Shown here piece after piece: positions 1 through 10,978 of a stretch of 64,000 nucleotides of DNA. The position numbers were made by a program, and so were the translations under genes. The stretch spans positions 14,588 to 78,587 of the forward strand of contig LXQE01000075.1 of assembly GCA_003326195.1 (NCBI GenBank), given 5' to 3'. Under the pieces are notes generated by a model. That model did no database searches. It was given only the letters and a program-made list of their open reading frames with translations, and was not told the origin of the DNA. How positions within the stretch are numbered: position 1 is the first letter of the stretch; each line of letters starts with the position of its first letter. This DNA is from Nostoc punctiforme NIES-2108 (GTDB lineage: Bacteria > Cyanobacteriota > Cyanobacteriia > Cyanobacteriales > Nostocaceae).

Positions 1-2756
1 GGCTGAGTACTAGTATTAATGGTGAGCCTGTCAACGTCGCGCAACACTAAGCAACGACGTACGTTTTCGGTTCCTTTTTGGACACCCCGTACTTCCCCAC
101 CTTCTTTACACAAGATTTGGGTACGTGCGACTACAGAACCTGGGGCAATGGTTAGCCCATCGTGTACCTCAAGTGTAGTCTGGGTACTACCTTGGGTGGC
201 ATCGGCGGTAATGTCTCGACGAATTACCAAGGATTCCAAAATTACCAGTTGTAAACGTTGAACTTCTGGGTCTTCGGTATCCTCTACTAATTCAATATCT
301 GCTGCTAGAGGTGAAGCATTATGATCTTGTTCCCCTTCTTGCTCAATTTCCAGCACTAGCTGGGTTCGCAGCAGTTCCACACCTTCAACAGATTTGACGC
401 GTTCTGAATCTTTGTAAGGTAGTCGTTGCACAGCCCGCAACTGAATCGATCGCCCGGTTTGTTGACTTACAGATGTAGTGGATGGCACATCTGGGTTATC
501 TGGTACAGCAAACTCAACGACTGGACGGCTCAACAGGGCGGGGCCTTCTGGTGTCTCCACATACTGGATATAACGCAATTCCGCGGCAACATTACCTTGG
601 AATTCCTCACCTGGTTGGATGAAGGTGTTATCTCGCCCGATGACTGATTCTGGATCGTCCACCATCAACAGTTCGCCTGGCTTCACCACAACTTCCCGCA
701 GGATGTCGTTTTTCTGAGTCACTTCTACCACACCACTGTTTTGGCAGAAGATATCTTTCACGACTTCGGTGCCAGCTTCCACAAACTGACCGTCTTCCAC
801 CAACAACAAGGAGATATCTTTATTAACTTCGTGGCTTTCTTCAGGAATCCACAACAAGGTACCGCCCTGAACGACTTCATAACCCAGCTTGGCTTTACCT
901 TTTTTCTGGACTTCGACACCTGCGAATTTTAGGAATCCACCAGTGGTTGTGCGATAGCGGTCATCAATTAACTCAGCTACTACTTGACCATTTTGCACTT
1001 TTGTGCCTGGTGTAGCTCGGAGGTTAAATACCTGGTTGTTGCCAGTAGATACTAAGTAGTTATTACGACCTTGAGAACTTTGGACTGTCACGGTTGCCTG
1101 GTCTAAAACCACAGAAGCAGTGATAATCTCAATTTCTCTGGTACTCTTACCTGGGGTAGCTTCTGGCAAGCGCACCACACCGCCGTGTAAACTGGCTAAT
1201 TTGGTTTCTGCTAAAACTCCATTAGCAGCGATCGCATCACCATTTTTCACCACCAATTCGGCCCCTGGCGGCAAGTTGTAAACTTCCCCAGACAAAATCC
1301 AAATCAAACCACCGCGTGCGGCTGTGGTTGTGGTATTGCCTTGACGGTCAGTTTTTTGTTCTGGAACAACTTCGGCAAATTGCACTTCCCCTGCTAAGTC
1401 AGAGGCTACATCTTTAACTGCTTTTTCTGTATTAGTCCGAGTTGTCCGTCCACCAAGGGCAACCTCTGCCAACAACTGACCTTGTTTTACCTTATTTCCA
1501 TCAAATACATATAGTGTTGAACCTTGGGTAAGATGAACCTCTTGGTTCTCTGGAGTAACATCACCTACTTTTGTTGGCTCCAAAAGCATGATGCCATTAG
1601 CCTCAACATAGAGGGCATCTTCCCCGTGGCGGGTACGATATGTTCTGGTTTTCAGTTTGCGGGGAAGTTTGACAGTCCCATCAATTTTGGAACGAACTTG
1701 TTGTGCCACTTCTCCAGTAAACACCCCACCAGTGTGGAATGTCCGCATGGTTAACTGAGTACCAGGTTCACCGATACTTTGGGCAGCAATAATCCCTACA
1801 GCTTCGCCCAAGTCCACCATCTTGGCGTGTGCCAAACTCCAGCCGTAGCAGTGTTGACAGACAGAACGAGCGGCTTCACAAGTCAGGGGCGATCGCACCA
1901 CAACTTCTCCCACCCCAGACTTTTCAATTTTCTTCGCCAAGTCTTCAGGAATTGGCGAATTGCGTGCTGCAATCAATTCTTTTGTGACCGGATGCACCAC
2001 ATCTTCGCCAATTACCCGTCCCATCAAGCGGGTTCCCAGAGGAATCAAGGTTTTGGCACCTTCTGTCATTGGTCGAATCGCTAGACCTCTAGTGGTGCCG
2101 CAGTCAAATTCCCGAATAATTACATCCTGGGAAACGTCCACCAATCGGCGGGTGAGATAACCAGAGTCAGCCGTCCGCAACGCAGTATCCACCAATCCTT
2201 TTCTGGCACCGTAAGACGAAATAATGTATTCCGTCACAGTTAGCCCTTCACGGAAGTTGGTTTTGATAGGTAAATCGATAATTTCCCCTTGAGGATCTGC
2301 CATCAGTCCCCGCATCCCCACCAACTGTCGGACTTGTGAGATGTTACCCCGTGCCCCGGAGAATGCCATCATATATACGGAGTTCAGGGGATTAGTCTTC
2401 TTGAAGTGAACGACTACTTCATCTTTCAAAGCTTCACTGGTACCATTCCAAGTATCGATTACCTTTTGGAAGCGTTCTACTTCAGTGATTTCTCCCCGTT
2501 GATAACGGGTTTCAGTAGCACGAATTTCTTCCTCGGCTGCTTCTAAGAGCAATCGTTTAGTTGGTGGTATCATCAAGTCATCTACACTGATGGAAACCCC
2601 TGCTTTGGTAGCGTAGCGAAATCCCAAATCTTTCAATTTGTCCGCCATCACTGCGGTTCGCGCTGTACCATAATTCGTAAAAGCCCAAGAAATTAAATTT
2701 CTCAGTTGACCTTTGTCAACCACGCGATTGCGAAAAATCATTTTTTCGTTAGTCAT
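1..2756 (-). CDS. rpoC2: RNA polymerase beta-prime subunit, C-terminal part (RpoC2), truncated by window edge
   Basis: This is the second half of the split beta-prime subunit of cyanobacterial RNA polymerase. The frame is open from an ATG at 2756 (protein begins [20 protein letters not shown]) to the left edge, giving about 918 residues; the family is roughly 1,300 or more, so the C-terminus lies outside. Visible landmarks are the [18 protein letters not shown] segment, the trigger-loop region and a cysteine cluster (CGTTRG, then [13 protein letters not shown]) that fits the second zinc site of beta-prime. The end at the window edge ([14 protein letters not shown]) is also typical of the large insertion in cyanobacterial RpoC2. 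It lies 120 bp downstream of rpoC1 and is presumably co-transcribed with rpoB and rpoC1. The gap carries a long hairpin (separate entry). Confidence 0.97.
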   Translation of the reverse strand, partial: MTNEKMIFRNRVVDKGQLRNLISWAFTNYGTARTAVMADKLKDLGFRYATKAGVSISVDDLMIPPTKRLLLEAAEEEIRATETRYQRGEITEVERFQKVIDTWNGTSEALKDEVVVHFKKTNPLNSVYMMAFSGARGNISQVRQLVGMRGLMADPQGEIIDLPIKTNFREGLTVTEYIISSYGARKGLVDTALRTADSGYLTRRLVDVSQDVIIREFDCGTTRGLAIRPMTEGAKTLIPLGTRLMGRVIGEDVVHPVTKELIAARNSPIPEDLAKKIEKSGVGEVVVRSPLTCEAARSVCQHCYGWSLAHAKMVDLGEAVGIIAAQSIGEPGTQLTMRTFHTGGVFTGEVAQQVRSKIDGTVKLPRKLKTRTYRTRHGEDALYVEANGIMLLEPTKVGDVTPENQEVHLTQGSTLYVFDGNKVKQGQLLAEVALGGRTTRTNTEKAVKDVASDLAGEVQFAEVVPEQKTDRQGNTTTTAARGGLIWILSGEVYNLPPGAELVVKNGDAIAANGVLAETKLASLHGGVVRLPEATPGKSTREIEIITASVVLDQATVTVQSSQGRNNYLVSTGNNQVFNLRATPGTKVQNGQVVAELIDDRYRTTTGGFLKFAGVEVQKKGKAKLGYEVVQGGTLLWIPEESHEVNKDISLLLVEDGQFVEAGTEVVKDIFCQNSGVVEVTQKNDILREVVVKPGELLMVDDPESVIGRDNTFIQPGEEFQGNVAAELRYIQYVETPEGPALLSRPVVEFAVPDNPDVPSTTSVSQQTGRSIQLRAVQRLPYKDSERVKSVEGVELLRTQLVLEIEQEGEQDHNASPLAADIELVEDTEDPEVQRLQLVILESLVIRRDITADATQGSTQTTLEVHDGLTIAPGSVVARTQILCKEGGEVRGVQKGTENVRRCLVLRDVDRLTINTSTQ

Positions 2757-2824
2757 TAATCATTAGTCCTGAGTCATCAATAATTAATAATTCGTAATAC
2801 TCGCCAAACTCGAGAAGCAAGCTA

Positions 2825-2860
2825 CGTAATTCGTAATTAATTATTTAATTACGAATTACG
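2825..2860. repeat. Intercistronic hairpin built from ATTACGA heptamers (rpoC1-rpoC2 gap)
   Basis: A perfect 16-bp inverted repeat with a 4-base loop (TTAT, 2841-2844). Each arm is made of the heptamer TAATTCG/ATTACGA; further copies continue to 2880 and degenerate copies lie near 2785-2800. It fills the rpoC1-rpoC2 spacer and would fold in the operon mRNA. There is no T-tract on the transcribed strand, so a simple terminator is unlikely. Confidence 0.85.
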
Positions 2861-2876
2861 AATTAGAAATTACGAA

Positions 2877-4754
2877 TTAACTTGCTAGTGCTTCCTGAAT
2901 GGCATTGTTGTAAATAACGCGACCAGGGGTTGTGTATATATACTGGGAAAGTACATTGCCCTTAGCGTCTTGTCTGACTCGACGGAACTTATAGAGTAAT
3001 GTGCGGGTACCATCCTCGTTTTCCGTCACTTTCACGGGTTCTGTATCCGGCTGGTCTGATTCTATTTCGCCGTCAAACCTTACGTAAATATAGGCGTGCA
3101 AGTCAATTTGATCTTGCTGAAAGGCCATAATTACATCTTCCAGTGAAGAAAAGTAATTTCCTGCCCCTTTTGTCGCACCGGGATTTTCTGCTGTTAAATA
3201 ATAGGCTCCCAACACCATATCTTGGCTAGGCGTGATGATCGGTTTACCCGTGGCTGGTGACAAAATATTGTTAGAAGCCAACATCAACAACCGCGCTTCA
3301 GCCTGACTTTCTAAAGAAAGAGGGACGTGTACCGCCATTTGGTCGCCGTCAAAGTCGGCGTTAAAGGCTGGACAGACTAGAGGATGCAGTTGAATCGCTC
3401 GACCTTCTACCAAAATCGGTTCAAAAGACTGAATACCCAAGCGGTGCAATGTTGGTGCCCGGTTTAGCATCACAGGGTGTCCTTCAATCACCTCTTCCAG
3501 CACATCCCAAACACTGGGATCATTGCGGGATATCAGTTTTTTCGCAGCTTTGATGTTATTTACCATCCCGCTACGAATCAGGCGGTTAATTACAAATGGT
3601 TGAAATAGCTCAATTGCCATTTCTCTAGGCAAACCGCATTGGTGAATTTTCAGCTTTGGCCCGACCACAATTACCGAACGTCCAGAGTAGTCAACCCGTT
3701 TACCTAACAAGTTTTGTCGGAAACGTCCTTGCTTACCCTCAATAATGTCGGACAAAGATTTCAGGGGTCGATTATTTGCCCCTACCACAGTGCGTCCCCG
3801 ACGACCATTGTCAATCAAAGCATCCACTGCTTCTTGCAGCATCCGCTTTTCGTTCCGCACGATAATCTCTGGTGCTAAAATTTCTTGCAAGCGTGCCAAA
3901 CGATTGTTGCGGTTAATTACCCGCCGATACAAATCATTCAAATCGCTCGTGGCAAACCGTCCGCCATCTAGCTGCACCATTGGCCGCAAGTCCGGGGGAA
4001 TCACGGGAATAACTGCCATTACCATCCACTCTGGTTTGGAACCAGTGGCGATAAAGTTGTCAATCACCCGCAGTCGCTTAATTAGCTTGGCTCTCTTTTG
4101 TCCCTTGGCGTTGCCAATTTCTTCGCGTAGGCTTTCGGCTTCTTGCTCCAAATTGATATCGGCAAGCAAACGCAATAGCGCTTCAGCACCAATACCTACC
4201 TCTACGCCTTGCAGCACAGAATCTTCGCTATAAATTTGGTCTTCTATTTCCAACCACTGGTCTTCACTCAGTAGCTGTTTGTAAGTTAAAGTTTCGGCAT
4301 TACCTGCACTCAGGACAACATAAGAGTTGAAATAGACAATCTGCTCGACATCCCGCAATGGCATATCCAACAGGATGGAAATATAGCTAGGAATGCCTTT
4401 GAGATACCAAACGTGAGCTACTGGTGCAGCGAGTTTAATATAGCCCATACGGTGGCGACGCACCCGTGACTCGGTGACTTCTACCCCACAGCGCTCACAA
4501 ACAATACCTCTATGACGAACTCTCTTATACTTGCCACAATGGCATTCCCAATCTTTCGCTGGGCCAAAGATGCGCTCACAAAATAAGCCATCCATTTCTG
4601 GCTTGAGAGTTCGGTAATTAATCGTTTCTGGCTTGGTAACTTCACCGACTACTTGACCATTAGGCAATGTTCTTTCGCCCCACTGCCGAATGCGTTCGGG
4701 GGAAGCCAAGCCGATTTTTACGTAGTCAAACTGATTAGTTTGGGCAGGTCTCAT
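2877..4754 (-). CDS. rpoC1: RNA polymerase gamma subunit (RpoC1)
   Basis: N-terminal part of split beta-prime; 625 residues, full length for cyanobacteria. The zinc ribbon C71-x-C73...C86-x2-C89 is present. The catalytic NADFDGD motif is at 465-471, with the three Mg-binding aspartates D467, D469 and D471. The clamp and rudder region and the [15 protein letters not shown] stretch precede it. The start [20 protein letters not shown] is the conserved one. It sits between rpoB (124 bp upstream) and rpoC2 (120 bp downstream) on the same strand, the usual rpoBC1C2 order. Nothing is abnormal in the protein itself; the unusual feature is the repeat content of both spacers. Confidence 0.98.
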   Translation of the reverse strand: MRPAQTNQFDYVKIGLASPERIRQWGERTLPNGQVVGEVTKPETINYRTLKPEMDGLFCERIFGPAKDWECHCGKYKRVRHRGIVCERCGVEVTESRVRRHRMGYIKLAAPVAHVWYLKGIPSYISILLDMPLRDVEQIVYFNSYVVLSAGNAETLTYKQLLSEDQWLEIEDQIYSEDSVLQGVEVGIGAEALLRLLADINLEQEAESLREEIGNAKGQKRAKLIKRLRVIDNFIATGSKPEWMVMAVIPVIPPDLRPMVQLDGGRFATSDLNDLYRRVINRNNRLARLQEILAPEIIVRNEKRMLQEAVDALIDNGRRGRTVVGANNRPLKSLSDIIEGKQGRFRQNLLGKRVDYSGRSVIVVGPKLKIHQCGLPREMAIELFQPFVINRLIRSGMVNNIKAAKKLISRNDPSVWDVLEEVIEGHPVMLNRAPTLHRLGIQSFEPILVEGRAIQLHPLVCPAFNADFDGDQMAVHVPLSLESQAEARLLMLASNNILSPATGKPIITPSQDMVLGAYYLTAENPGATKGAGNYFSSLEDVIMAFQQDQIDLHAYIYVRFDGEIESDQPDTEPVKVTENEDGTRTLLYKFRRVRQDAKGNVLSQYIYTTPGRVIYNNAIQEALAS

Positions 4755-4817
4755 ACTTAAGTGCTGAGTTTCGAGTTATGAGTTTTGAGTATATTTAGTT
4801 TTACAACATTGGGAACG

Positions 4818-4865
4818 GGGCATTGGGCATTGGGCATTTTTCCCAATTCCCGATGCCCGATGCCC
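4818..4865. repeat. Imperfect hairpin of GGGCATT heptamers (rpoB-rpoC1 gap)
   Basis: Left arm GGGCATTGGGCATTGGG (4818-4834) and right arm CCCGATGCCCGATGCCC (4849-4865) pair over 17 positions with two mismatches, around a 14-base loop. Both arms are tandem heptamers of the GGGCATT/TGCCCGA type. The element occupies most of the 124-bp rpoB-rpoC1 spacer. Confidence 0.75.
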
Positions 4866-4878
4866 GATTCTCTAATTC

Positions 4879-7800
4879 TTATTCGTCATCTTCCAGCGAT
4901 TCGCGGGAAAGAGATTCATAAGTTGGTCGAGGAGGTGTGCGACGGGCTGATTGGTCTGCCATCAAATCGACTTCCACATCTAGGGAACTGCCGTCTGCTT
5001 GGGTTTCTACCTTGTGTACAGCAATATCCAACCCTAATGATTGCAACTCGCGCATTAGCACCTTAAAGGATTCTGGGGTTCCAGGTCTAGGAATTGCCTT
5101 ACCTTTAACGATCGCATTTAACGCTTCATTCCGTCCTTGCATATCGTCAGATTTAACTGTGAGCAATTCCTGTAAGGTGTAAGCCGCACCAAAGGCTTCC
5201 AATGCCCACACTTCCATTTCTCCAAACCGTTGACCACCTTGTTGTGCTTTACCACCCAAGGGTTGCTGAGTCACCAGTGAGTATGGGCCTGTAGAACGGG
5301 CGTGGATCTTATCATCCACCAAATGCACCAGCTTCAGCATATAAGCCACACCGATGGTAATTGCTCGGTCAAAGGGTTCGCCTGTACGACCGTCATATAC
5401 CATGATTTTACCTGGATTATCTGGGTTATATACCCAGTCTTTCCCTGTTTCGTCACGTGCTTCTTGCAATTTGCCATGCACAATACGGCGCGATGACTCT
5501 TCACCGTACATTTCATCAAAGGGAGTAATCTTAAATCGGACTCCCAAAGTTTGACCAGCCCAACCCAAGAGGCACTCAAATACTTGTCCGACGTTCATCC
5601 GACTGGGTACACCCAAGGGGTTAAGTACAATATCCACTGGTGAACCATCGGGCAAATAAGGCATATCTTCTGCCGGTAATATCCGAGAAATAATCCCTTT
5701 ATTACCGTGCCGTCCTGCCATTTTGTCGCCAACTTGGATTTTGCGTTTTTGGGCAACGTACACCCGGACTACCATATTGGCTCCTGGTGGTAGTTCATCG
5801 CCTTGTTCACGAGTAAACAAGCGTACATCAACTACGCGACCTTTTTCACCGTTGGGGACTCGCAGGGAATTGTCGCGCACATCCCGCGCTTTTTCACCGA
5901 AAATCGCCCGTAATAGTTTTTCTTCTGGTGGTTGGTCAGATTCACCTTTGGGTGTTACCTTACCCACCAAAATATCTCCCGCTTCTACCCATGCCCCAAT
6001 GCGAATGATTCCTTGTTCATCCAACTGACGCAAGGCATCTTCCCCAACGTTGGGAATTTCTCTGGTAATTTCTTCTGGCCCAAGTTTTGTTTGTCTAGCT
6101 TCAATTTCATATTTTTCAATGTGAATTGAGGTGTAGACATCATCCTGCACCAGTCTTTCAGAGATTAAAATTGCATCTTCGTAGTTGTACCCTTCCCAAG
6201 GCATATAGGCAACGACGATATTTTGTCCTAGCGCCAATTCACCGCCTTCGGTGGAGGAGCCGTCAGCCAATACCTGACCAGCAACAACCCGTTCACCAAT
6301 GCGGACGAGAGGTTTCTGATTTAAACAGGTGTCTTGGTTTGAGCGTTGATACTTGGAAAGGGTGTATCTAATTTCGGAGGTGTTAGGTTTCGGACGGACG
6401 CGAATTTCTGTAGCATCCACATAAGTAACATCGCCATCGGTACGCGATACAACCACCATCCCGGAGTCTCTTGCTCCTTGCGCTTCTAAACCAGTCCCCA
6501 CTAGAGGACGCTCTGGCTTAAGCAAAGGTACTGCTTGCCGTTGCATGTTTGACCCCATCAGCGCTCGGTTAGCGTCATCATGCTCCAAGAAGGGAATCAT
6601 GCTGGTTGCTACCGACACAATCTGTACGGGAGATACTGCTACGTAGTCCACCTGTTCTGGTGTTGTGGTGGAAAATTCTTGACGATAACGGACTGGCACT
6701 AGTGGCCCAATAATGTGTCCGGTTTCATCTACAGGAATATCTCCCGGAGCAACCCGCAGATCGTCTTCTTCATCGGCTGTCATGTAGGCTGGAGGCAGAT
6801 CAAATCTGACTCGCCCATTTTCTACAGGTCTAAATGGTGTTTCGAGGAAGCCGTACAGGTTAACCCTTGCATGGGTTGCTAAGGAGCCAATCAATCCGGC
6901 GTTGGGACCTTCTGGTGTCTCAATGGGGCAAATACGTCCATAGTGGCTAGGGTGAATATCCCGCACGGCAAACCCAGCGCGTTCGCGGGTTAAACCACCA
7001 GGGCCAAGGGCGCTTAGACGGCGTTTGTGGGTCAGTTCTGCAAGAGGATTGGTTTGATCCATGAACTGACTTAACTGGCTGGAACCAAAGAATTCTTTAA
7101 TTGCTGCTACCAATGGTTTGGGGTTCACCAAGGAGGCAGGGGTTAGCACTTCAGCATCGGATACGGTCATCCGTTCCCGAATGATTCTCTCTAGGCGGTT
7201 TAAGCCTACTCTTACTTGGTTTTGCAGCAATTCACCGACGCTTCTCACTCGACGGTTGCCTAAGTGGTCAATGTCATCTATGTTACCGATGTCATATTCT
7301 AGATTGATCAGGTAATCTACGGCTGCCAAAATATCGCCAGCAGTTAACACCCGCATGGTGTCTGGGACTGAAAGGCGCAATTTCTTGTTGAGTTTGTACC
7401 GTCCAACGCGACCAAGGTCATAACGTTTCGCGTCAAAGAAACGAGAGTCTAGCAGTTGTTGTCCACCTAAGACCGTAGGTGGTTCACCAGGACGCAGTTT
7501 CCGATATAACTCCATCAGGGCTTCTTCTTCAGAAAATTGCCCTTCTTTTTCGATGGTTTTTTGGAAATATTCGGGGTGGCGTAAGGCATCAAAGATTTCG
7601 TTGTCTGATAACCCTAAAGCTTTTAGTAGTACCTGCGCTGAGAGTTTACGGGTTTTGTCGATACGTACCCACACTAAATCGTTACGGTCTGTTTCAAATT
7701 TCAGCCATGCTCCCCGGTTGGGAATTAAGCTAGCTGAATAAGTACGTCGCCCGTTTTTGTCGATTTCTGATTTGTAATAAACGCCTGGAGATCGCACTAT

Positions 7801-8178
7801 CTGGTTGACAATTACCCGTTCGGCTCCGTTAATAATAAACGTGCCGCGATCAGTCATCAAAGGCAAATCACCAATGAATACCTCTTGCTCTTTGATTTCC
7901 CCGGTTTCCTTATTAATCAACCGTGTGGGAACATACATTTGGACGGCATAAGTACTATCCCGCCGCTTGGCTTCTTCGACGCTATACTTTGGCTCCTTGA
8001 GTTTGTAGTTATGACCCAAAAAGTGCAATTCTAATTTGCCCGTATAATCTGTAATAGGACTAAAGGAGTTAAGTTCTTCTATCAGCCCTTCTTCCAAAAA
8101 CCAGCGAAAGCTTGATCGCTGGATTTCAATCAAGTCGGGCAACAGAAAGGCGGGTTCCATATATGTTTCTTTAGTCAT
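4879..8178 (-). CDS. rpoB: RNA polymerase beta subunit (RpoB)
   Basis: Core beta subunit of RNA polymerase, about 1,099 residues, the compact cyanobacterial form. Recognisable pieces are the start [20 protein letters not shown], the rifampicin-pocket stretch [30 protein letters not shown], the [16 protein letters not shown] segment and the C-terminal [21 protein letters not shown] anchor for beta-prime. I chose the ATG at 8178, preceded by AAGGAAGAGGC. An in-frame GTG at 8220 would add 14 residues ([13 protein letters not shown]) not expected in the family. It is first of rpoB-rpoC1-rpoC2, and about 890 bp of non-coding DNA separates it from tatD upstream. Confidence 0.97.
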   Translation of the reverse strand: MTKETYMEPAFLLPDLIEIQRSSFRWFLEEGLIEELNSFSPITDYTGKLELHFLGHNYKLKEPKYSVEEAKRRDSTYAVQMYVPTRLINKETGEIKEQEVFIGDLPLMTDRGTFIINGAERVIVNQIVRSPGVYYKSEIDKNGRRTYSASLIPNRGAWLKFETDRNDLVWVRIDKTRKLSAQVLLKALGLSDNEIFDALRHPEYFQKTIEKEGQFSEEEALMELYRKLRPGEPPTVLGGQQLLDSRFFDAKRYDLGRVGRYKLNKKLRLSVPDTMRVLTAGDILAAVDYLINLEYDIGNIDDIDHLGNRRVRSVGELLQNQVRVGLNRLERIIRERMTVSDAEVLTPASLVNPKPLVAAIKEFFGSSQLSQFMDQTNPLAELTHKRRLSALGPGGLTRERAGFAVRDIHPSHYGRICPIETPEGPNAGLIGSLATHARVNLYGFLETPFRPVENGRVRFDLPPAYMTADEEDDLRVAPGDIPVDETGHIIGPLVPVRYRQEFSTTTPEQVDYVAVSPVQIVSVATSMIPFLEHDDANRALMGSNMQRQAVPLLKPERPLVGTGLEAQGARDSGMVVVSRTDGDVTYVDATEIRVRPKPNTSEIRYTLSKYQRSNQDTCLNQKPLVRIGERVVAGQVLADGSSTEGGELALGQNIVVAYMPWEGYNYEDAILISERLVQDDVYTSIHIEKYEIEARQTKLGPEEITREIPNVGEDALRQLDEQGIIRIGAWVEAGDILVGKVTPKGESDQPPEEKLLRAIFGEKARDVRDNSLRVPNGEKGRVVDVRLFTREQGDELPPGANMVVRVYVAQKRKIQVGDKMAGRHGNKGIISRILPAEDMPYLPDGSPVDIVLNPLGVPSRMNVGQVFECLLGWAGQTLGVRFKITPFDEMYGEESSRRIVHGKLQEARDETGKDWVYNPDNPGKIMVYDGRTGEPFDRAITIGVAYMLKLVHLVDDKIHARSTGPYSLVTQQPLGGKAQQGGQRFGEMEVWALEAFGAAYTLQELLTVKSDDMQGRNEALNAIVKGKAIPRPGTPESFKVLMRELQSLGLDIAVHKVETQADGSSLDVEVDLMADQSARRTPPRPTYESLSRESLEDDE

Positions 8179-9068
8179 GCCTCTTCCTTTGTCAACCTGG
8201 TAAAATTTTCCCTTGGACACGCTGTTTGACGCTTCCCACTGCTAGCCAGTGCCCTTGGCTGTCTGGGAATTTTTTCTTAGACACTTGTGATTTACCTCTT
8301 TGGGCAAAAGCAGCGATTAAATCTGGCTGGAATGAGCAATTTTCCCAAGGAAGCAATTGCCCCTAATAAGGGACTAAGTAATGGGTAATGGGTACTATGA
8401 AAGCATGGTAAGAGTTCCTGAAAGTCTTTTCTCTTTGCATCTCATGCCCAATAAAGCCAATCGCATCTCCGACAAGAGAAACTACGCCTAGCTTGCTTAA
8501 AAGCAGGGAGAAAAGTCGGCAGAACCACCCAACGCCCTGGCTCCCCAATGCCCATTTCAAATAGAATATCCAGTTAAAATATTCCTGAATTTGATTTACT
8601 TTCTTCACTTCCCCTCCAAAAAGCGCGTTAATTTGTTGACGCAGCTCCACACAGTGTGTTTTAAATCCACCCCGCTGTTTATACTCTCAGTGATATTTTA
8701 GATATCCTAAGACTGAGGGAATGATCCGCACCTTGTCGATTTTGAATCAGAATCACTTCATTTTGCTTGATTGTACTCACAAGGCAATTTTTGTTTAACG
8801 ATTTTGAATAGGTTCAATACAAAGTAAACCGATGTTGTGCAAAAGTCTAGCTCAATTTAGGTTGGCACAGTTAGTCATGTGTGAAGAGCATCCGCTTGTA
8901 GAGATATTGAGGATGGCCAAGCCATAACAGCATGGAAGATTAAGATGAGAACTTATATGCTCCTTCTTTTATCATTATGACGCAAGCAAAATGTTTTTGA
9001 GGGAATAATATTAGCATATTTTTGTCCCCCTACAGGTTTATTTTTTTTACACAACTTAACAAAAGATC
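8179..9068. other. Long gene-free stretch upstream of rpoB
   Basis: About 890 bp without a supported gene, presumably holding the rpoB promoter and leader. A 95-codon frame on the minus strand (8363-8650) has no family resemblance and no good ribosome site. No riboswitch or attenuator was recognised; a run of T (9039-9050) lies just past the 3' end of tatD on the minus strand's downstream side. Confidence 0.6.
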
Positions 9069-9866
9069 CTAGAACACATTTGATATTGACAACCCGAATA
9101 ATTCACAGGCATTTTGGGTGGTTTGATGGGCGATCGCTTCTACCGTTTCATGACGCAGTTTAGCTACTTGCTCGGCTACATAAAGTACGTAGGCAGGCTC
9201 GTTGCGCCTCTCGCCTCTTTTCGGAACTGGAGCGAGAAATGGGCAGTCTGTTTCAATCAGGAGGCGATCGCTACTTACCATTGCAGCTGAGGATTGGATT
9301 GCTTTGGCATTTTTGAACGTTACCGTACCGCTAAAGCTGATATAGAAGCCTAAATCGAGAAACCATTGGGTTTCTTCTGGCGTTCCTCCCCAGCAATGCA
9401 TCACACCCCGCACTCTTTCTCCCTTAAGTTCCCGCCATTTTTGCAACACTTCTCTGGTTGCTACAGCAGCATCGCGGCAGTGGATAATTACTGGTAAATT
9501 CAGTTCAGATGCGATCGCCAACTGGGACTCGAACACCATATACTGTTGTTCCTGGTTATCAGCTTTGTAAAAATCCAGCCCCATTTCCCCAATTGCTACC
9601 ACATTTGAGTCAGAACTCGCTAAAGTTTTGATTTTCTCAGTTGTCTCGCTATTCCATTTATCAGCATCTAAAGGATGTAATCCTACAGCAAAACTAATTT
9701 CGGGAAACTCTTGGGCTATGGATTGAATACTGGAAAACTCCTCTGGGTGAACACAGGAATGCACTAAATGCACTACACCAGCTTCTTGCCACCGCGATCG
9801 CACTGTTGCTAAATCCGGCTGGAAACTATCAAAGTTAAGATGTACATGGGTGTCTATCAGTTGCAT
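9069..9866 (-). CDS. tatD: TatD family metal-dependent deoxyribonuclease
   Basis: A TatD/YcfH-type TIM-barrel hydrolase; the family comprises magnesium-dependent DNases acting in 3'-5' nucleotide removal and DNA quality control. It is 265 residues, normal length. Metal ligands expected for the family are visible: H7-x-H9 in DTHVHLNF, E94 in [11 protein letters not shown]129 in VIIHCRD, H157 in VMHCWGG and D207 in [10 protein letters not shown]. It lies 77 bp downstream of rpsT on the same strand and 890 bp before rpoB, an arrangement also familiar from other Nostocales. The exact substrate cannot be told from sequence. Confidence 0.93.
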   Translation of the reverse strand: MQLIDTHVHLNFDSFQPDLATVRSRWQEAGVVHLVHSCVHPEEFSSIQSIAQEFPEISFAVGLHPLDADKWNSETTEKIKTLASSDSNVVAIGEMGLDFYKADNQEQQYMVFESQLAIASELNLPVIIHCRDAAVATREVLQKWRELKGERVRGVMHCWGGTPEETQWFLDLGFYISFSGTVTFKNAKAIQSSAAMVSSDRLLIETDCPFLAPVPKRGERRNEPAYVLYVAEQVAKLRHETVEAIAHQTTQNACELFGLSISNVF

Positions 9867-9882
9867 CTTTTGTCCTTTGTTG

Positions 9883-9940
9883 TTTGTCCTTCGTCATTTG
9901 TCGTTTGTTTTGTTACCAATGACTAATGACTAAGGACAAA
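9883..9940. repeat. Heptamer-type hairpin in the rpsT-tatD gap
   Basis: The 77-bp spacer is made of TTTGTCC/TTTGTCG and AATGACT heptamer-like units. TTTGTCCTT (9883-9891) pairs with AAGGACAAA (9932-9940), and GTCATT (9893-9898) pairs with AATGAC (9918-9923). It resembles the hairpins in the rpoB-rpoC1, rpoC1-rpoC2 and dnaK-dnaJ gaps but uses a different repeat word. Confidence 0.7.
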
Positions 9941-9943
9941 TGA

Positions 9944-10240
9944 CTACTCAGCTATTTGTGTGAGAGGTTTTAGTCTGTGAGCTAATCTTGACTTTTTCCT
10001 TGCCCCATTGTTAGGGTGAAGAACACCTCGTTTGATCGCCTTATCAATTTTGCCGTAAGCTTCGGATAACCTAGCCTGCGCTTCTTGTTTTAATTCTGGG
10101 GTAGGATTAGCTGTATAGGCAGCTACAGCATTGATGTATTTCTTCATCAGCGTCTTGACTGCTGATTTGTAAGCTTTATTACGCAGTCGGTTACGTTCTG
10201 CGATTTCGGCACGCTTGAGAGCAGACTTTGTATTCGCCAC
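9944..10240 (-). CDS. rpsT: 30S ribosomal protein S20
   Basis: Primary 16S rRNA-binding protein of the small subunit. About 98 residues, rich in Lys, Arg and Ala and predicted helical, with the conserved N-terminus (M)[20 protein letters not shown] and the C-terminal [19 protein letters not shown]. The start is taken as the GTG at 10240, which gives the standard [10 protein letters not shown]-terminus; GGAA lies 7 bases upstream. A TTG at 10252 would add four residues and is unlikely. It is first of the rpsT-tatD pair and divergent from hisD. Confidence 0.95.
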   Translation of the reverse strand: MANTKSALKRAEIAERNRLRNKAYKSAVKTLMKKYINAVAAYTANPTPELKQEAQARLSEAYGKIDKAIKRGVLHPNNGARKKSRLAHRLKPLTQIAE

Positions 10241-10978
10241 AGTCAATTCCAAAAATACGGTTATTAATTATGTACACACACTACTAGACTTACTAATATA
10301 GCATCCAAATTGCCAATGTTATAATTTCCTAAAAAAATTATGGGATTAGGTATTGGGCATGAATGAAGAGAAATATTAGTATTAGTTCCATAGTCTATAC
10401 TCGCCAATTCAGTATTTCGTCAATTGAGGAAATGCGTTAAAATAAAATACATCTAAATAACTGTCACCCTAACTCATCAGAACCTGATTAAGCAATGTGA
10501 TTGCCAATAAATATAATTTGTCCGTAAACCAAATGTATTATTTAGAGGCAGGAACTGTAAAGAGCTAAATTTCAGGGATTCTCAAGTATAGAACCGACAT
10601 ATCGTGCCTGTACACAAATTAACTACTAAACAGTTAGGGAAATAAGTAAAAATTATACTCAGACCCTACCCCCAGTAAATTCAGGGGATTGGATGTGTAA
10701 ACACACGATCTGCACCCCACAATAATTGAGGGAAAGGGTGTTGTAAGGGTAGCGGGAAATGGCATACCTGCTTCCTGCCTCTAGCCAGTCAAGGCTTGTC
10801 GGATTGAGCAATTAAGTAGCCTTCTCAAGCAAACTATACGCTGGTAGCCTTGAGAGTATCAAAAAAATCCAGGTTAAGCTAGAGAAGAGAATTAGAGTCA
10901 GCTTGTACACCCCAGTGGGCCAAGAGCAATACTAAATCTCAGGTGGCAATATTATAATTTTGGCATTGTCCTTACTCC
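10241..10978. other. Gene-free divergent region between rpsT and hisD with small hairpins
   Basis: About 740 bp hold both divergent promoters. At 10663-10756 several short stems are nested: CTACCC/GGGTAG (10666-10671 with 10747-10752), TGTG/CACA, and CACCC/GGGTG. Further on, TCTCAAG and CTTGAGA form another stem near 10822-10857, followed by a run of A. No known RNA family was recognised; it could be a structured leader of hisD or chance pairing. Confidence 0.35.

Noticed and set aside
3745..4233. 162-codon plus-strand frame inside rpoC1
   Set aside because: A shadow of rpoC1 on the opposite strand; no independent signal.
8363..8650. 95-codon minus-strand frame upstream of rpoB
   Set aside because: No family resemblance, no ribosome site, composition like the surrounding non-coding DNA.
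10663..10760. 6S RNA, tmRNA, RNase P or SRP RNA in the hisD upstream region
   Set aside because: None of the conserved sequence blocks I know for these RNAs could be found.
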